From Bartonella harrusi (GTDB lineage Bacteria > Pseudomonadota > Alphaproteobacteria > Rhizobiales > Rhizobiaceae), in NCBI RefSeq assembly GCF_024297065.1, contig NZ_CP101114.1, positions 1,240,001 through 1,304,000 on the forward strand: 64,000 nucleotides of DNA, in the 5' to 3' direction. The stretch's first letter is position 1. Each line of letters opens with the position of its first letter. Shown one piece after another: positions 58,222 to 64,000 of this stretch. The translations under genes were made by a program, and so were the position numbers. The notes under the pieces were generated by a model. It saw nothing but the letters and a program-made list of their open reading frames with translations, was not told where the DNA came from and did not search any database.

Positions 58222-58665
58222 ATGCTGAACAAAGTGACATTAATCGGGCATTTGGGGGCTAATCCCGAAAGCAAAACAATGAATTCTGGAGCAGAAGTGG
58301 TCCATTTTCGTATGGCTACTTCTGAGAGCTATACTGATAAGGCAACCTCTCAAAGAGTCGACAAAACCGAATGGCATTCTATCGTCATTTTTAATCCACA
58401 TCTGGCAAAAATTGCTCTTCAGTATCTCAATAAAGGTTCAAAGGTCTATGTAGAAGGCAAATTACAAACACGCAAATGGAAAGATAGAAATGGTAGTGAA
58501 CATCTTGCAACAGAGATTGTCTTGCCACAATTCAAAGGCGAGTTGAAGCTTTTAGATAGTAAAAATGATGACGATCAAGAACACGCATCGTCGCCTTATG
58601 ACAAAAGCTACAAACGACCTCTTGATATGCCTACAAACACTTTAAATGACGAGATTCCTTTTTGA
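58222..58665 (+). CDS. ssb: Single-stranded DNA-binding protein (phage copy)
   Basis: The 147-aa SSB has an N-terminal OB-fold (MLNKVTLIGHLGANPESKTM, VDKTEWHSIVIFNPHLAKIA, KGSKVYVEGKLQTRKWKDRN) and a short acidic tail ending TLNDEIPF, the usual partner-binding tip. It coats single strands during phage replication and ERF-mediated recombination. A ribosome binding site (AAGGTAAAAAA) precedes the ATG. Confidence 0.94.
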   Translation: MLNKVTLIGHLGANPESKTMNSGAEVVHFRMATSESYTDKATSQRVDKTEWHSIVIFNPHLAKIALQYLNKGSKVYVEGKLQTRKWKDRNGSEHLATEIVLPQFKGELKLLDSKNDDDQEHASSPYDKSYKRPLDMPTNTLNDEIPF

Positions 58666-58696
58666 TTAGGGGTATTAATGAATAAAGCTGTTACAA

Positions 58697-59017
58697 GTGC
58701 AAGGCATAAAATATTATTTTATAACAGAGCAACAGATAGAGGCATTAAAGTATCATTATAGATTGCAAAAGAATTTTAGCAGCATGGTATGTGTTATAAT
58801 GGTGGTGCTATCTTTTACCATTTTGGCTTGGTTGCGTGGTGGAGTAGAAGAAAAAATTATTCCACTTTTTATCATAGGTTTCGGTTTAATAATATGGCTG
58901 TTCCTTTTGGATCAAAAAACACGATCAATGTCAGATAAGATTTGGCAAAATATTCAACAAACATCCGAGGACATAAGTGAAAAAGAAACGAGCAAAACGT
59001 GGACGTCCACGAATTAA
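58697..59017 (+). CDS. Small two-helix membrane protein, start uncertain
   Basis: The frame from GTG 58697 gives MQGIKYYFITEQQIEALKYH with two membrane helices (MVCVIMVVLSFTILAWLRGG and IPLFIIGFGLIIWLFLLDQ). A better start signal (TTAGGGGTATTAATG at 58678) lies in another frame (MNKAVTSARHKI), so the gene may once have started there and suffered a shift near 58710. Function is unknown. It overlaps the next gene by 41 bp. Confidence 0.55.
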   Translation: MQGIKYYFITEQQIEALKYHYRLQKNFSSMVCVIMVVLSFTILAWLRGGVEEKIIPLFIIGFGLIIWLFLLDQKTRSMSDKIWQNIQQTSEDISEKETSKTWTSTN

Positions 59018-59507
59018 GGGATGTGTAAGAGAACCAAATGGACGCATCTCAAGAGCAAAAACACCGCGTAAACCTGTTGATCAATTGGCTATAGAAATGC
59101 GTGCTAAACGCTTTGGTTTGTCCATAGAAGATGCCAAAAATCCGCTTGCTGGTACCTATATCGGGCGGCTTTATTTGCAAGGTCAACTTACTCAAGATCA
59201 ATATGAAGCTGCACAAAAATACCTTGAAGTAAAAAATGATTATCTCTGTGCAAAGGCATTGCCTAATGCGGTTTATAATGAAATGCCATCCTCTTCTGAT
59301 GATAGAGCAAGAGAGAAATGGGTTGAATTTGCAACCGAACAGTTTTTAAGTATGCAAGACGTAGTAAAAGAAACACAAGCTTTAAATCGACAGTTTAATC
59401 TTTACGCTGCGTTACAATACCTTATTATAGAAGATCAAATGCTACCGCATCTTGTTAATTCACTCTGTATTGTACTTGATGCGCTTCACAAACATTTCAA
59501 CCATTAA
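58977..59507 (+). CDS. Unknown phage protein with basic N-terminus (176 aa)
   Basis: From a GTG the frame reads MKKKRAKRGRPRIKGCVREP, a strongly basic AT-hook-like start (KRGRPRIKG), then a helical domain (FGLSIEDAKNPLAGTYIGRL, LTQDQYEAAQKYLEVKNDYL). Its position before a would-be structural module and the basic DNA-binding start would suit a terminase-small-subunit-like or regulatory role, but I cannot assign it to a family. No large terminase follows. Confidence 0.65.
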   Translation: MKKKRAKRGRPRIKGCVREPNGRISRAKTPRKPVDQLAIEMRAKRFGLSIEDAKNPLAGTYIGRLYLQGQLTQDQYEAAQKYLEVKNDYLCAKALPNAVYNEMPSSSDDRAREKWVEFATEQFLSMQDVVKETQALNRQFNLYAALQYLIIEDQMLPHLVNSLCIVLDALHKHFNH

Positions 59508-59515
59508 ACAAAGAA

Positions 59516-59563
59516 TTGACATCAGATGAAAAATTGACTAAAATGTGTATATATTTACACATT
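59516..59563 (+). promoter_or_regulatory. hicAB promoter with HicB-type operator
   Basis: A consensus TTGACA (59516-59521), a 17-bp spacer and TAAAAT (59539-59544) form a strong promoter. A perfect inverted repeat AATGTGTA / TACACATT (59542-59563) starts in the -10, suggesting autorepression by the HicB antitoxin's DNA-binding domain. Confidence 0.7.
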
Positions 59564-59576
59564 ATGAGTTTAGATA

Positions 59577-59777
59577 ATGGAACAAGATAGCCGAAAAATC
59601 ATTGCAAAATTAAAGCGTGATGGCTTTGAACTTGTGAAAGTGAGAGGTTCTCATCATAAATTTAAAAAAGATGATAAAGTTGTTATTGTCCCACATCCTA
59701 AAAAAAATCTTCCTATTGGTACAGCACGTTCTATTGCGCAACAAGCAGGCTGGTTGAAAAAAGGAGAAGAAGAATGA
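59577..59777 (+). CDS. hicA: HicA-type mRNA interferase toxin
   Basis: This 66-aa double-stranded-RNA-binding-fold toxin has IAKLKRDGFELVKVRGSHHK, in which GSHHKF contains the catalytic His of HicA, followed by VVIVPHPKKNLPIGTARSIA. HicA cuts mRNA independently of translation. Its stop overlaps the hicB start by 4 bp. Confidence 0.95.
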   Translation: MEQDSRKIIAKLKRDGFELVKVRGSHHKFKKDDKVVIVPHPKKNLPIGTARSIAQQAGWLKKGEEE

Positions 59778-60169
59778 AAAGATTTTTTGCTCTTGTTCAT
59801 AAAGATGAAGATTCTGCTTTTGGTGTTCAGTTTCCTGACTTTGAAGGACTTTTTTCTGCTGCGGATGAAGAAAAAAATCTCATCACAAATGCAACTGAAG
59901 CCCTTCAACTTTATTGTGAAGATATGGATACAGTGCCTATACCCTTAAAATTTGAAGAAGTCATACAACAGCAATCTGTCAAAACAGCTTTGGCAGAAGG
60001 AGCTTTTTTAATACAAGTCCCCTTTATTGAAAATGATGCTGAAGTGGTACGTATGAATATATCTATTGAACGAGGGCTTTTACGTGCCATTGATAATTGT
60101 GCACAAGAAAGAGGCTTAACAAGATCTGCTTTTTTGGCAACAGCAGCGCGTCACGAGCTTAATATTTAG
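59774..60169 (+). CDS. hicB: HicB-type antitoxin
   Basis: The 131-aa antitoxin has the degraded RNase-H-like HicB domain (FFALVHKDEDSAFGVQFPDF, EGLFSAADEE) and a C-terminal ribbon-helix-helix (RMNISIERGLLRAIDNCAQE, RGLTRSAFLATAARHE) for DNA binding. It is coupled to hicA by overlap and should repress the promoter at 59516. Confidence 0.95.
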   Translation: MKRFFALVHKDEDSAFGVQFPDFEGLFSAADEEKNLITNATEALQLYCEDMDTVPIPLKFEEVIQQQSVKTALAEGAFLIQVPFIENDAEVVRMNISIERGLLRAIDNCAQERGLTRSAFLATAARHELNI

Positions 60170-60491
60170 AATTTCTTGCTTTTTGAGTGCGTCAACATAT
60201 GCTATTTTGTTTCTAAAAACACCAGATTTTGATTAAAAAAATAAAAAAAATACTAGATTATGATTTTTTCTGTTGACATCGTGTAAAAAATCGTATTTTA
60301 TGACGGCACGGCACTAGTTGTATTGTGTCTAAAATTCAAAAATGTTCCCCAAAAATTTAGTAAGATGTAGACTTGAAACAGGGCTAAAGAGCCTGGTTTT
60401 CTTGGTAATTCTGGCTTGTCCATTCTTTCAAATCGTAACAAGTAATATTTGACGCATGATGTCATTAAATCATTCCTCAAAAGGAGCAATA
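60170..60491 (+). other. Gap with a promoter and ~190-nt leader before the next gene
   Basis: The region is non-coding. TTGACA (60273-60278), a 17-bp spacer and TTTTAT (60296-60301) form a good promoter. About 190 nt of untranslated leader follows, containing an imperfect hairpin around GGGCT-AAAG-AGCC (near 60378-60400) and a good ribosome binding site AAAAGGAGCAATA before 60492. The minus-strand frame at 60298-60489 has no support. Confidence 0.5.
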
Positions 60492-60812
60492 ATGAAAGCT
60501 ATCATCACTAAACCAATCTGTGTCGTTGGCGACAATAAAAGCACCGTTCGTTTTGAACCTTCTACACAAAATACCCCTTTTGTTGAGGTTTCAAATCAGG
60601 TCTATGCTCGTCTCAAGCGTGCCAATGCTGCAAAACCTTTTGTTGAAAGCAAAACAAATGCAAAGCCTGATACGACAAGTAAAAAGGTTGAAAAAGAAGA
60701 AAATAAAAATGGTCAAATATCAACTGAAGAAGTGGTAGAGGAAATCACACCCAAACAAACCAAAACATCTAAAGTTTTTAAGCCAGCAACATCTACTCCA
60801 AAAAAGGCTTAG
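60492..60812 (+). CDS. Unknown phage structural-region protein (106 aa)
   Basis: It begins MKAIITKPICVVGDNKSTVR and has a small N-terminal beta-rich part, then a long Lys/Glu/Thr-rich low-complexity tail (NAKPDTTSKKVEKEENKNGQ, KPATSTPKKA). A strong AAAAGGAGCAATA precedes the ATG. Placement directly before the minor-tail-Z-like gene suggests a head-tail region protein, but no family is recognised. Confidence 0.65.
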   Translation: MKAIITKPICVVGDNKSTVRFEPSTQNTPFVEVSNQVYARLKRANAAKPFVESKTNAKPDTTSKKVEKEENKNGQISTEEVVEEITPKQTKTSKVFKPATSTPKKA

Positions 60813-60815
60813 ACG

Positions 60816-61394
60816 TTGAAATTAATTATCCACCAAAAATGGTATCTTCAACAAATGAAAGATACCTTTACAAATCTTCAAGCACCACGCCTGAATTGGG
60901 CTTTGCGTAACGCTGTAAATACCGCAGCAAAACAAGTGGAGCGCTTTGCCGAAAAGAAAGTTTCTGAACTTACATCAGCCAAATCAAAGCGTATCAAGAA
61001 AGGTGTTTATATTAAAGGCAAGGCTACAGCACAGCTTCTCGAGACAGATATCATTGGCTCTGGAACACCGATACCTCTTAAATTTTTTAAAGCAAGAGAA
61101 ACAAAACATGGTGTGACCTACACAATGTTTGGTAAGAAAGAAATCTTACCCCATGCTTTTATTCGAGGTGGAAGTTTTCCTAAGCGTGTTGAATTAAAAA
61201 TGGGCAACAATGTTTTTCAAAGAGCCGATGGTGATCAATTCCCTATTGCCAAACAAGAAGGCCCCTCAATTGCTGGGGTAATGTCCAAGCCAGAAATTGC
61301 AAATACTATTACACAATATGCCAATGAGAGATTAATCAAAAATATCCAGAGACAACTTGATCGTCAAAAATATGTTGCTAATAAGAAACATTAA
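60816..61394 (+). CDS. Minor tail protein Z-like phage protein
   Basis: This 192-aa protein resembles lambda minor tail protein Z (Minor_tail_Z family): an N-terminal helix (WALRNAVNTAAKQVERFAEK), then a beta domain (TAQLLETDIIGSGTPIPLKF, KHGVTYTMFGKKEILPHAFI) and a C-terminal helix (ITQYANERLIKNIQRQLDRQ). The family works at tail assembly and the tail-head interface. The frame begins at TTG 60816; ATG 60858 (MKDTFTNLQAP) is an alternative. It is the only structural phage gene recognised in the window. Confidence 0.75.
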   Translation: MKLIIHQKWYLQQMKDTFTNLQAPRLNWALRNAVNTAAKQVERFAEKKVSELTSAKSKRIKKGVYIKGKATAQLLETDIIGSGTPIPLKFFKARETKHGVTYTMFGKKEILPHAFIRGGSFPKRVELKMGNNVFQRADGDQFPIAKQEGPSIAGVMSKPEIANTITQYANERLIKNIQRQLDRQKYVANKKH

Positions 61395-61480
61395 ACCGTA
61401 TTTTAAACTCTTTTATAGTAATTGAAATTCACATTCTATATATTTATGTTTATAAATACTCAAATAGAAAAGGATTTTTC

Positions 61481-61732
61481 ATGGTTTCACTAACTGTTAC
61501 GACAAAGGGGCAAATTACATTAAAGCGAGATTTATTGCAACATCTCGGTGTCAAACCAGGTGAGCAGATCAATTTTGACAAGCTACCAGGTGGTGAACTT
61601 CGGGTAAAAGCAACACAAGCTGTCGGCACAATTGATAATTTTATAGGACGACATGCTGGAAAGGTAAAAAAGCCGCTAACCATTGAGGAAATGAACGAAA
61701 TCGTTGCTTCTGGTTGGGCGGGTGAAGAATGA
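61481..61732 (+). CDS. vapB: AbrB/MazE-type antitoxin (VapB-like)
   Basis: The 83-aa swapped-hairpin DNA-binding antitoxin has VTTKGQITLKRDLLQHLGVK and PGEQINFDKLPGGELRVKAT, the SpoVT-AbrB domain, followed by a toxin-binding tail. Its stop overlaps the PIN toxin start by 4 bp, making a VapBC-type module. Confidence 0.88.
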   Translation: MVSLTVTTKGQITLKRDLLQHLGVKPGEQINFDKLPGGELRVKATQAVGTIDNFIGRHAGKVKKPLTIEEMNEIVASGWAGEE

Positions 61733-62127
61733 AAATTTCTGTTGATACAAATATTTTAGCTCGTGCTGTTTTGCAAGATGATGAAAAACAGAGTAGATTA
61801 GCGAGTAAGCTCTTAAAGCATGCTTCACTCATCGCTGTTTCTCTCCCTTGTCTATGCGAGCTTGTTTGGATACTTCGTCGAGGTGCTAAACTTTCAAAAG
61901 AAGATATAGCGATAACACTTCGTGACCTTCTTACGGCTAGTAATGTAGTAATGAATCGACCTGCTGTTGAGGCAGGGCTTTCTATTCTTGAAGCTGGTGG
62001 TGATTTTGCGGACGGCATTATGGCTTATGAAGGCAATTGGTTAGGTGGTAAAACTTTTTTCTCATTCGATAAACAAGCTATCAATTTACTAACGAAAAAA
62101 GGACAGAAAGCAAAATTTCTTTCCTAA
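61729..62127 (+). CDS. vapC: PIN-domain toxin (VapC-like)
   Basis: This is a 132-aa PIN-domain ribonuclease. The acidic residues are visible: ISVDTNILARAVLQDDEKQS (first Asp), CLCELVWILRRG (Glu), and GGDFADGIMAYEGNWLGG followed by TFFSFDKQAINL (C-terminal Asp pair). VapC toxins cut tRNA or rRNA. It is translationally coupled to the AbrB-type antitoxin. Confidence 0.92.
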   Translation: MKISVDTNILARAVLQDDEKQSRLASKLLKHASLIAVSLPCLCELVWILRRGAKLSKEDIAITLRDLLTASNVVMNRPAVEAGLSILEAGGDFADGIMAYEGNWLGGKTFFSFDKQAINLLTKKGQKAKFLS

Positions 62128-62174
62128 TATTTTTGTTATGATTTGTCTGATTTCAGTAAAATATATTTTCTTTC

Positions 62175-62202
62175 TTGACAAGATTCACGGAAAGGATATA
62201 TC
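62175..62202 (+). promoter_or_regulatory. Promoter of the first AntA leader RNA
   Basis: TTGACA (62175-62180), a 16-bp spacer and TATATC (62197-62202) end 6 bp before the conserved TCAGGTG that begins the leader, so transcription should start about there. Confidence 0.6.
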
Positions 62203-62208
62203 GTTAAG

Positions 62209-62448
62209 TCAGGTGCCTAGAAAACACCTCAAAACAACAAGCGGATTGGTTACCGAAATAATCAGTCTTCTGTACATTAAAGACTTTGACTCGTTATATG
62301 CTACACGCATATAATAGCTTTGTCGGGTGTGGTTATGCTATACAATACCCTTTCGGGGGAAAGGCATAACGACGGGCTTGTTGCCGTGTTTTCTAGCGCC
62401 CGACATCTTCTTTGGATGTCAATAGAAAACCTTAACAACAAGGAGTTC
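62209..62448 (+). ncRNA. Structured leader RNA of AntA gene (copy 1 of the CCGAAA-loop family)
   Basis: Hairpin I is AGGTG/CACCT (62211-62229). Hairpin II is GGTTA-CCGAAA-TAATC (62248-62263) closed by GCGGA/TCTGT. III is TTATATGC/GCATATAA (62294-62314). IV is GTCGGGTG (62322-62329) with CGCCCGAC (62397-62404). It encloses V, GTTATGC/GCATAAC (62332-62370), and VI, ACGG/CCGT (62372-62387). VII is GACATC/GATGTC (62402-62420). A small CCTT/AAGG stem touches the ribosome binding site AAGGAG. All elements recur in copy 2 with compensatory changes. Pairings were found by eye. Confidence 0.7.
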
Positions 62449-62451
62449 ATG

Positions 62452-63042
62452 ATGAACACTCTTATTAAAATTACAGAACCAATTATTGATCAAGAAACTG
62501 TTCAAGCTGTCAATGCACGCGAACTATATACGTTTTTGGAAGTCAATTCTAATTTTAGAGACTGGATAAAAAACCGTATTAAAGAGTATGGTTTCTTAGA
62601 AAACAAAGACTTTATGAGTTTTACTAAAAATTTAGTAAAACCTAACACCTCTCAAGAAAAACAAGACTTGGTGAGTTTCGGTAAAAATTTACCGAAATCT
62701 AAAAGTGGTCGTCCAAGTACAGAATATTATATCACTCTAGATATGGCGAAAGAGCTCTCAATGGTTGAAAGAAATGAGAAAGGTAGGCAAGCTCGTCGTT
62801 ACTTTATTGAGTGTGAAAAGAAACTAAGAAGCCAATCTGTTGATTATGATAATGATACACGTTTTTCTTTTCCAAAAGATTGGGAAAAAATGTCCCCTAC
62901 TAAAAAGGCTGTTTACATTTATGGACCTCTTCATATGCATCTTGTCAAAGCTTTTACATTAGCAGAAGAAAGCAAGCACTATAAAACTTTAATCAAAGAA
63001 GCTAAACAGGTGTTAGCAAGATCTATGACAAAAGCTGCTTAG
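62452..63042 (+). CDS. AntA/AntB-type phage antirepressor
   Basis: This 196-aa protein begins MNTLIKITEPIIDQETVQAV, then NARELYTFLEVNSNFRDWIK and RPSTEYYITLDMAKELSMVE, followed by RNEKGRQARRYFIECEKKL, the full AntA domain. The C-terminal part (DYDNDTRFSFPKDWEKM ... LIKEAKQVLARSMTKAA) is shared with the broken Rha gene at 54.7 kb. The ATG at 62449 is an alternative, but 62452 aligns with the start of the next copy. A ribosome binding site AAGGAG precedes it. It would inactivate a phage repressor. Confidence 0.88.
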   Translation: MNTLIKITEPIIDQETVQAVNARELYTFLEVNSNFRDWIKNRIKEYGFLENKDFMSFTKNLVKPNTSQEKQDLVSFGKNLPKSKSGRPSTEYYITLDMAKELSMVERNEKGRQARRYFIECEKKLRSQSVDYDNDTRFSFPKDWEKMSPTKKAVYIYGPLHMHLVKAFTLAEESKHYKTLIKEAKQVLARSMTKAA

Positions 63043-63331
63043 ATAAAATATAATCTCATCTTCTCCACTTTTAGAGTGGGGAGGATGCTAATTAAAAGAA
63101 AATTGTCAATTATGTCTCTTCTATTCCATAAAAAATGCAATAAAATCAATGCAAAAGGCACTTCCCAGCGGGTTGGGAGTGTTGCGGGGCAGGACAGCGC
63201 GAACTATCGCTAGCGTTAGAATTTTTTAAATTGGCTGTACATTGTACACATAACACATTGATAAATAACGATTTCAATATGTGTACTGTACAATATATGA
63301 TTATTTAAAGACAAAAATTATCGAAAGAGAC
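63043..63331 (+). other. Gap with hairpins and TGTAC repeats before the second AntA leader
   Basis: The gap holds a CTCCACT/AGTGGGGAG hairpin (about 63065-63086) that may end the first AntA transcript, and a CACTTCCCA/TGGGAGTG hairpin (about 63160-63182). Two TGTAC-type inverted repeats, TGTACATTGTACA (63236-63248) and TGTACTGTACA (63282-63292), lie 40-95 bp upstream of the leader promoter. No gene is seen. Confidence 0.5.
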
Positions 63332-63359
63332 TTGACATTATTTCTGTAATATATATTTT
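63332..63359 (+). promoter_or_regulatory. Promoter of the second AntA leader RNA
   Basis: TTGACA (63332-63337), a 16-bp spacer and TATTTT (63354-63359) precede the conserved TCAGGTG (63364), matching the layout in front of the first AntA leader. Confidence 0.6.
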
Positions 63360-63363
63360 CGAA

Positions 63364-63605
63364 TCAGGTGCTTCAAAAACACTTTAAGCAACTAGCGGAT
63401 GGATTGCCGAAACAGTCTCTTCTCCGCCGATTAAAAGTTTTGACTCGTCGTATGCATATAGCATATAAGCGAATTTGTCGGGTGTGGTTACATCATACAA
63501 TACCCTTGCGGGGAAAGTGTAACGACGGGCTAGTTGCCGTGTTTTTGAGCACCCGGCACTCCTTTAGAGTGTCAATCAAAAACGTCTAACAACTAGGAGT
63601 TCATC
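63364..63605 (+). ncRNA. Structured leader RNA of AntA gene (copy 2 of the CCGAAA-loop family)
   Basis: Hairpin I is AGGTG/CACTT (63366-63384). Hairpin II is GGATTG-CCGAAA-CAGTCT (63401-63418) closed by GCGGA/TCCGC. III is GTATGC/GCATAT (63450-63466). IV is GTCGGGTG (63477-63484) with CACCCGGC (63550-63557). V is GTTACA/TGTAAC (63487-63523). VI is ACGG/CCGT (63525-63540). VII is GGCACTC/GAGTGTC (63555-63573). Compared with copy 1, stems II, IV, V and VII differ in sequence but remain paired. The ribosome binding site TAGGAG lies at the 3' end. Confidence 0.7.
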
Positions 63606-64000
63606 ATGAATACTCTTATTCCGATATCGGAACAAACAATTGATCAGGAAACTGTTCAAACAGTCAACGCACGTGAGTTGCACACATTTTTAGAAATCAC
63701 ATCAAAGTTTGCAGACTGGATTAAAAATCGCATTAAAGAATGTAAGTTTCGGGAAAATATAGACTTTATAGGTTTTTCTAAATTTTTAGAAAAAGGTGGG
63801 CGCCCAAGCATAGAATACTACCTCACGTTAGACATGGCTAAACACCTTGCTATGATCGAGCGTAATGACAAGGGATATCAAGCAAGAGAATACTTCATTG
63901 AGTGTGAAAAACTTGCAAAGCAAGTAGCAACACCACAGATTGATTATTCAAGTCCTCAAGCAATGATTGGTTTCTTGAATCACTTACAAAGCCAAATCGA
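63606..64000 (+). CDS. AntA/AntB-type phage antirepressor, N-terminal part (cut by window)
   Basis: The frame starts MNTLIPISEQTIDQETVQTV, then NARELHTFLEITSKFADWIK and RPSIEYYLTLDMAKHLAMIE, the AntA domain. The following linker [20 protein letters not shown] is nearly the same as that in the Rha/ANT protein at 48.3-49.1 kb, so a KilA-C/ANT-type C-terminus probably lies beyond base 64000. At least 131 codons are open. It is a close paralogue of the gene at 62.5 kb, with a different C-terminal half. Confidence 0.88.
   Translation, partial: MNTLIPISEQTIDQETVQTVNARELHTFLEITSKFADWIKNRIKECKFRENIDFIGFSKFLEKGGRPSIEYYLTLDMAKHLAMIERNDKGYQAREYFIECEKLAKQVATPQIDYSSPQAMIGFLNHLQSQI

Larger units (their letters stand above)
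44459..64000. mobile_element. Defective prophage (left end at tRNA-Leu; right end outside window)
   Basis: From the tRNA-Leu onward nearly every gene is phage-type. There are recombination genes (ERF, YqaJ), an immunity region with repressor, operators and divergent promoters, replication proteins, a RuvC-like resolvase, SSB, antirepressors, toxin-antitoxin pairs and a minor-tail-Z-like protein. No integrase, terminase, portal, capsid or lysis gene is seen in this window. Several genes are frameshifted. The left boundary is inferred from the tRNA; the attL core would be within its 3' end. The right boundary is not visible. Confidence 0.8.

Noticed and set aside
44459..64000. All prophage frameshifts as pure sequencing errors
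   Set aside because: Not all are in homopolymers (exonuclease, rha), and core genes over 44 kb show none; real decay is more likely, although the A-run cases in the cro-like and membrane genes remain open.

Overview
The window is a piece of an AT-rich alphaproteobacterial chromosome. The core gene set, gene order and protein sequences point to the genus Bartonella (Hyphomicrobiales); this is a judgement from remembered families, not a database search. About 44 kb of ordinary chromosome is followed by about 20 kb of prophage that runs off the right edge.

Chromosomal part (1-44458). In order: the tail of pdxH; ubiA (-); purD (+); a DUF6101-like gene; an overlapping minus-strand cluster of a FAD oxidoreductase, a Sua5/TsaC protein and rnhB; ispE; an S49 peptidase; a TrmN6-like methyltransferase; a polyprenyl diphosphate synthase and a TPR lipoprotein-like protein (+); glyQ-glyS; tag/xseA (-); a peptide ABC-transporter binding protein; a TIGR02186/TauE pair; etfB-etfA-ETF:ubiquinone oxidoreductase (+); a proC-like gene; yraN-rsmI; an Mrp ATPase; the classic rpmH-rnpA-yidC-engB cluster; a GST; dapB-gpmA; and a tRNA-Leu(CAG). 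The long gaps are not empty. They hold decayed integrase pieces (near 0.6, 17.6-18.8, 21.9 and 32.8 kb), a broken partial copy of purD right behind the intact gene, and a scrap of a prophage repeat protein. This is typical genome decay after repeated phage or island insertions.

Prophage part (44459-64000). The region starts directly downstream of tRNA-Leu. It has a lambda-like layout around an immunity region at 49.56-50.43 kb, where a cI-like repressor and a broken cro-like gene are flanked by four copies of a TACC-N5-GGTA/T operator sitting in two divergent promoters. The leftward arm carries a Rha antirepressor, two hexapeptide-repeat proteins, an ERF annealing protein, a YqaJ-type exonuclease (frameshifted), DUF488 (frameshifted) and an AlpA-like regulator. 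The rightward arm carries a MazZ-like dATP/dGTP diphosphohydrolase-domain protein, small membrane proteins, a RuvC-like resolvase, DnaT/DUF1376-like replication proteins, a broken Rha gene, SSB, three toxin-antitoxin pairs (HigBA, HicAB, VapBC-like), one minor-tail-Z-like protein, and two AntA-type antirepressor genes. No terminase, portal, capsid or integrase is visible, and at least five prophage genes are frameshifted, so it looks defective.

The most unusual signal is a family of three ~190-240 nt structured leaders (54490-54682, 62209-62448, 63364-63605). Each lies directly in front of an antirepressor-type gene (Rha or AntA). They share a 5' hairpin and a second hairpin with an invariant CCGAAA loop whose stems differ in sequence but stay paired. 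The two AntA leaders also share a multi-branched 3' half with compensatory changes. The Rha leader can form a long stem that buries its own ribosome binding site, with a competing upstream complement, which suggests a riboregulator of antirepressor translation.
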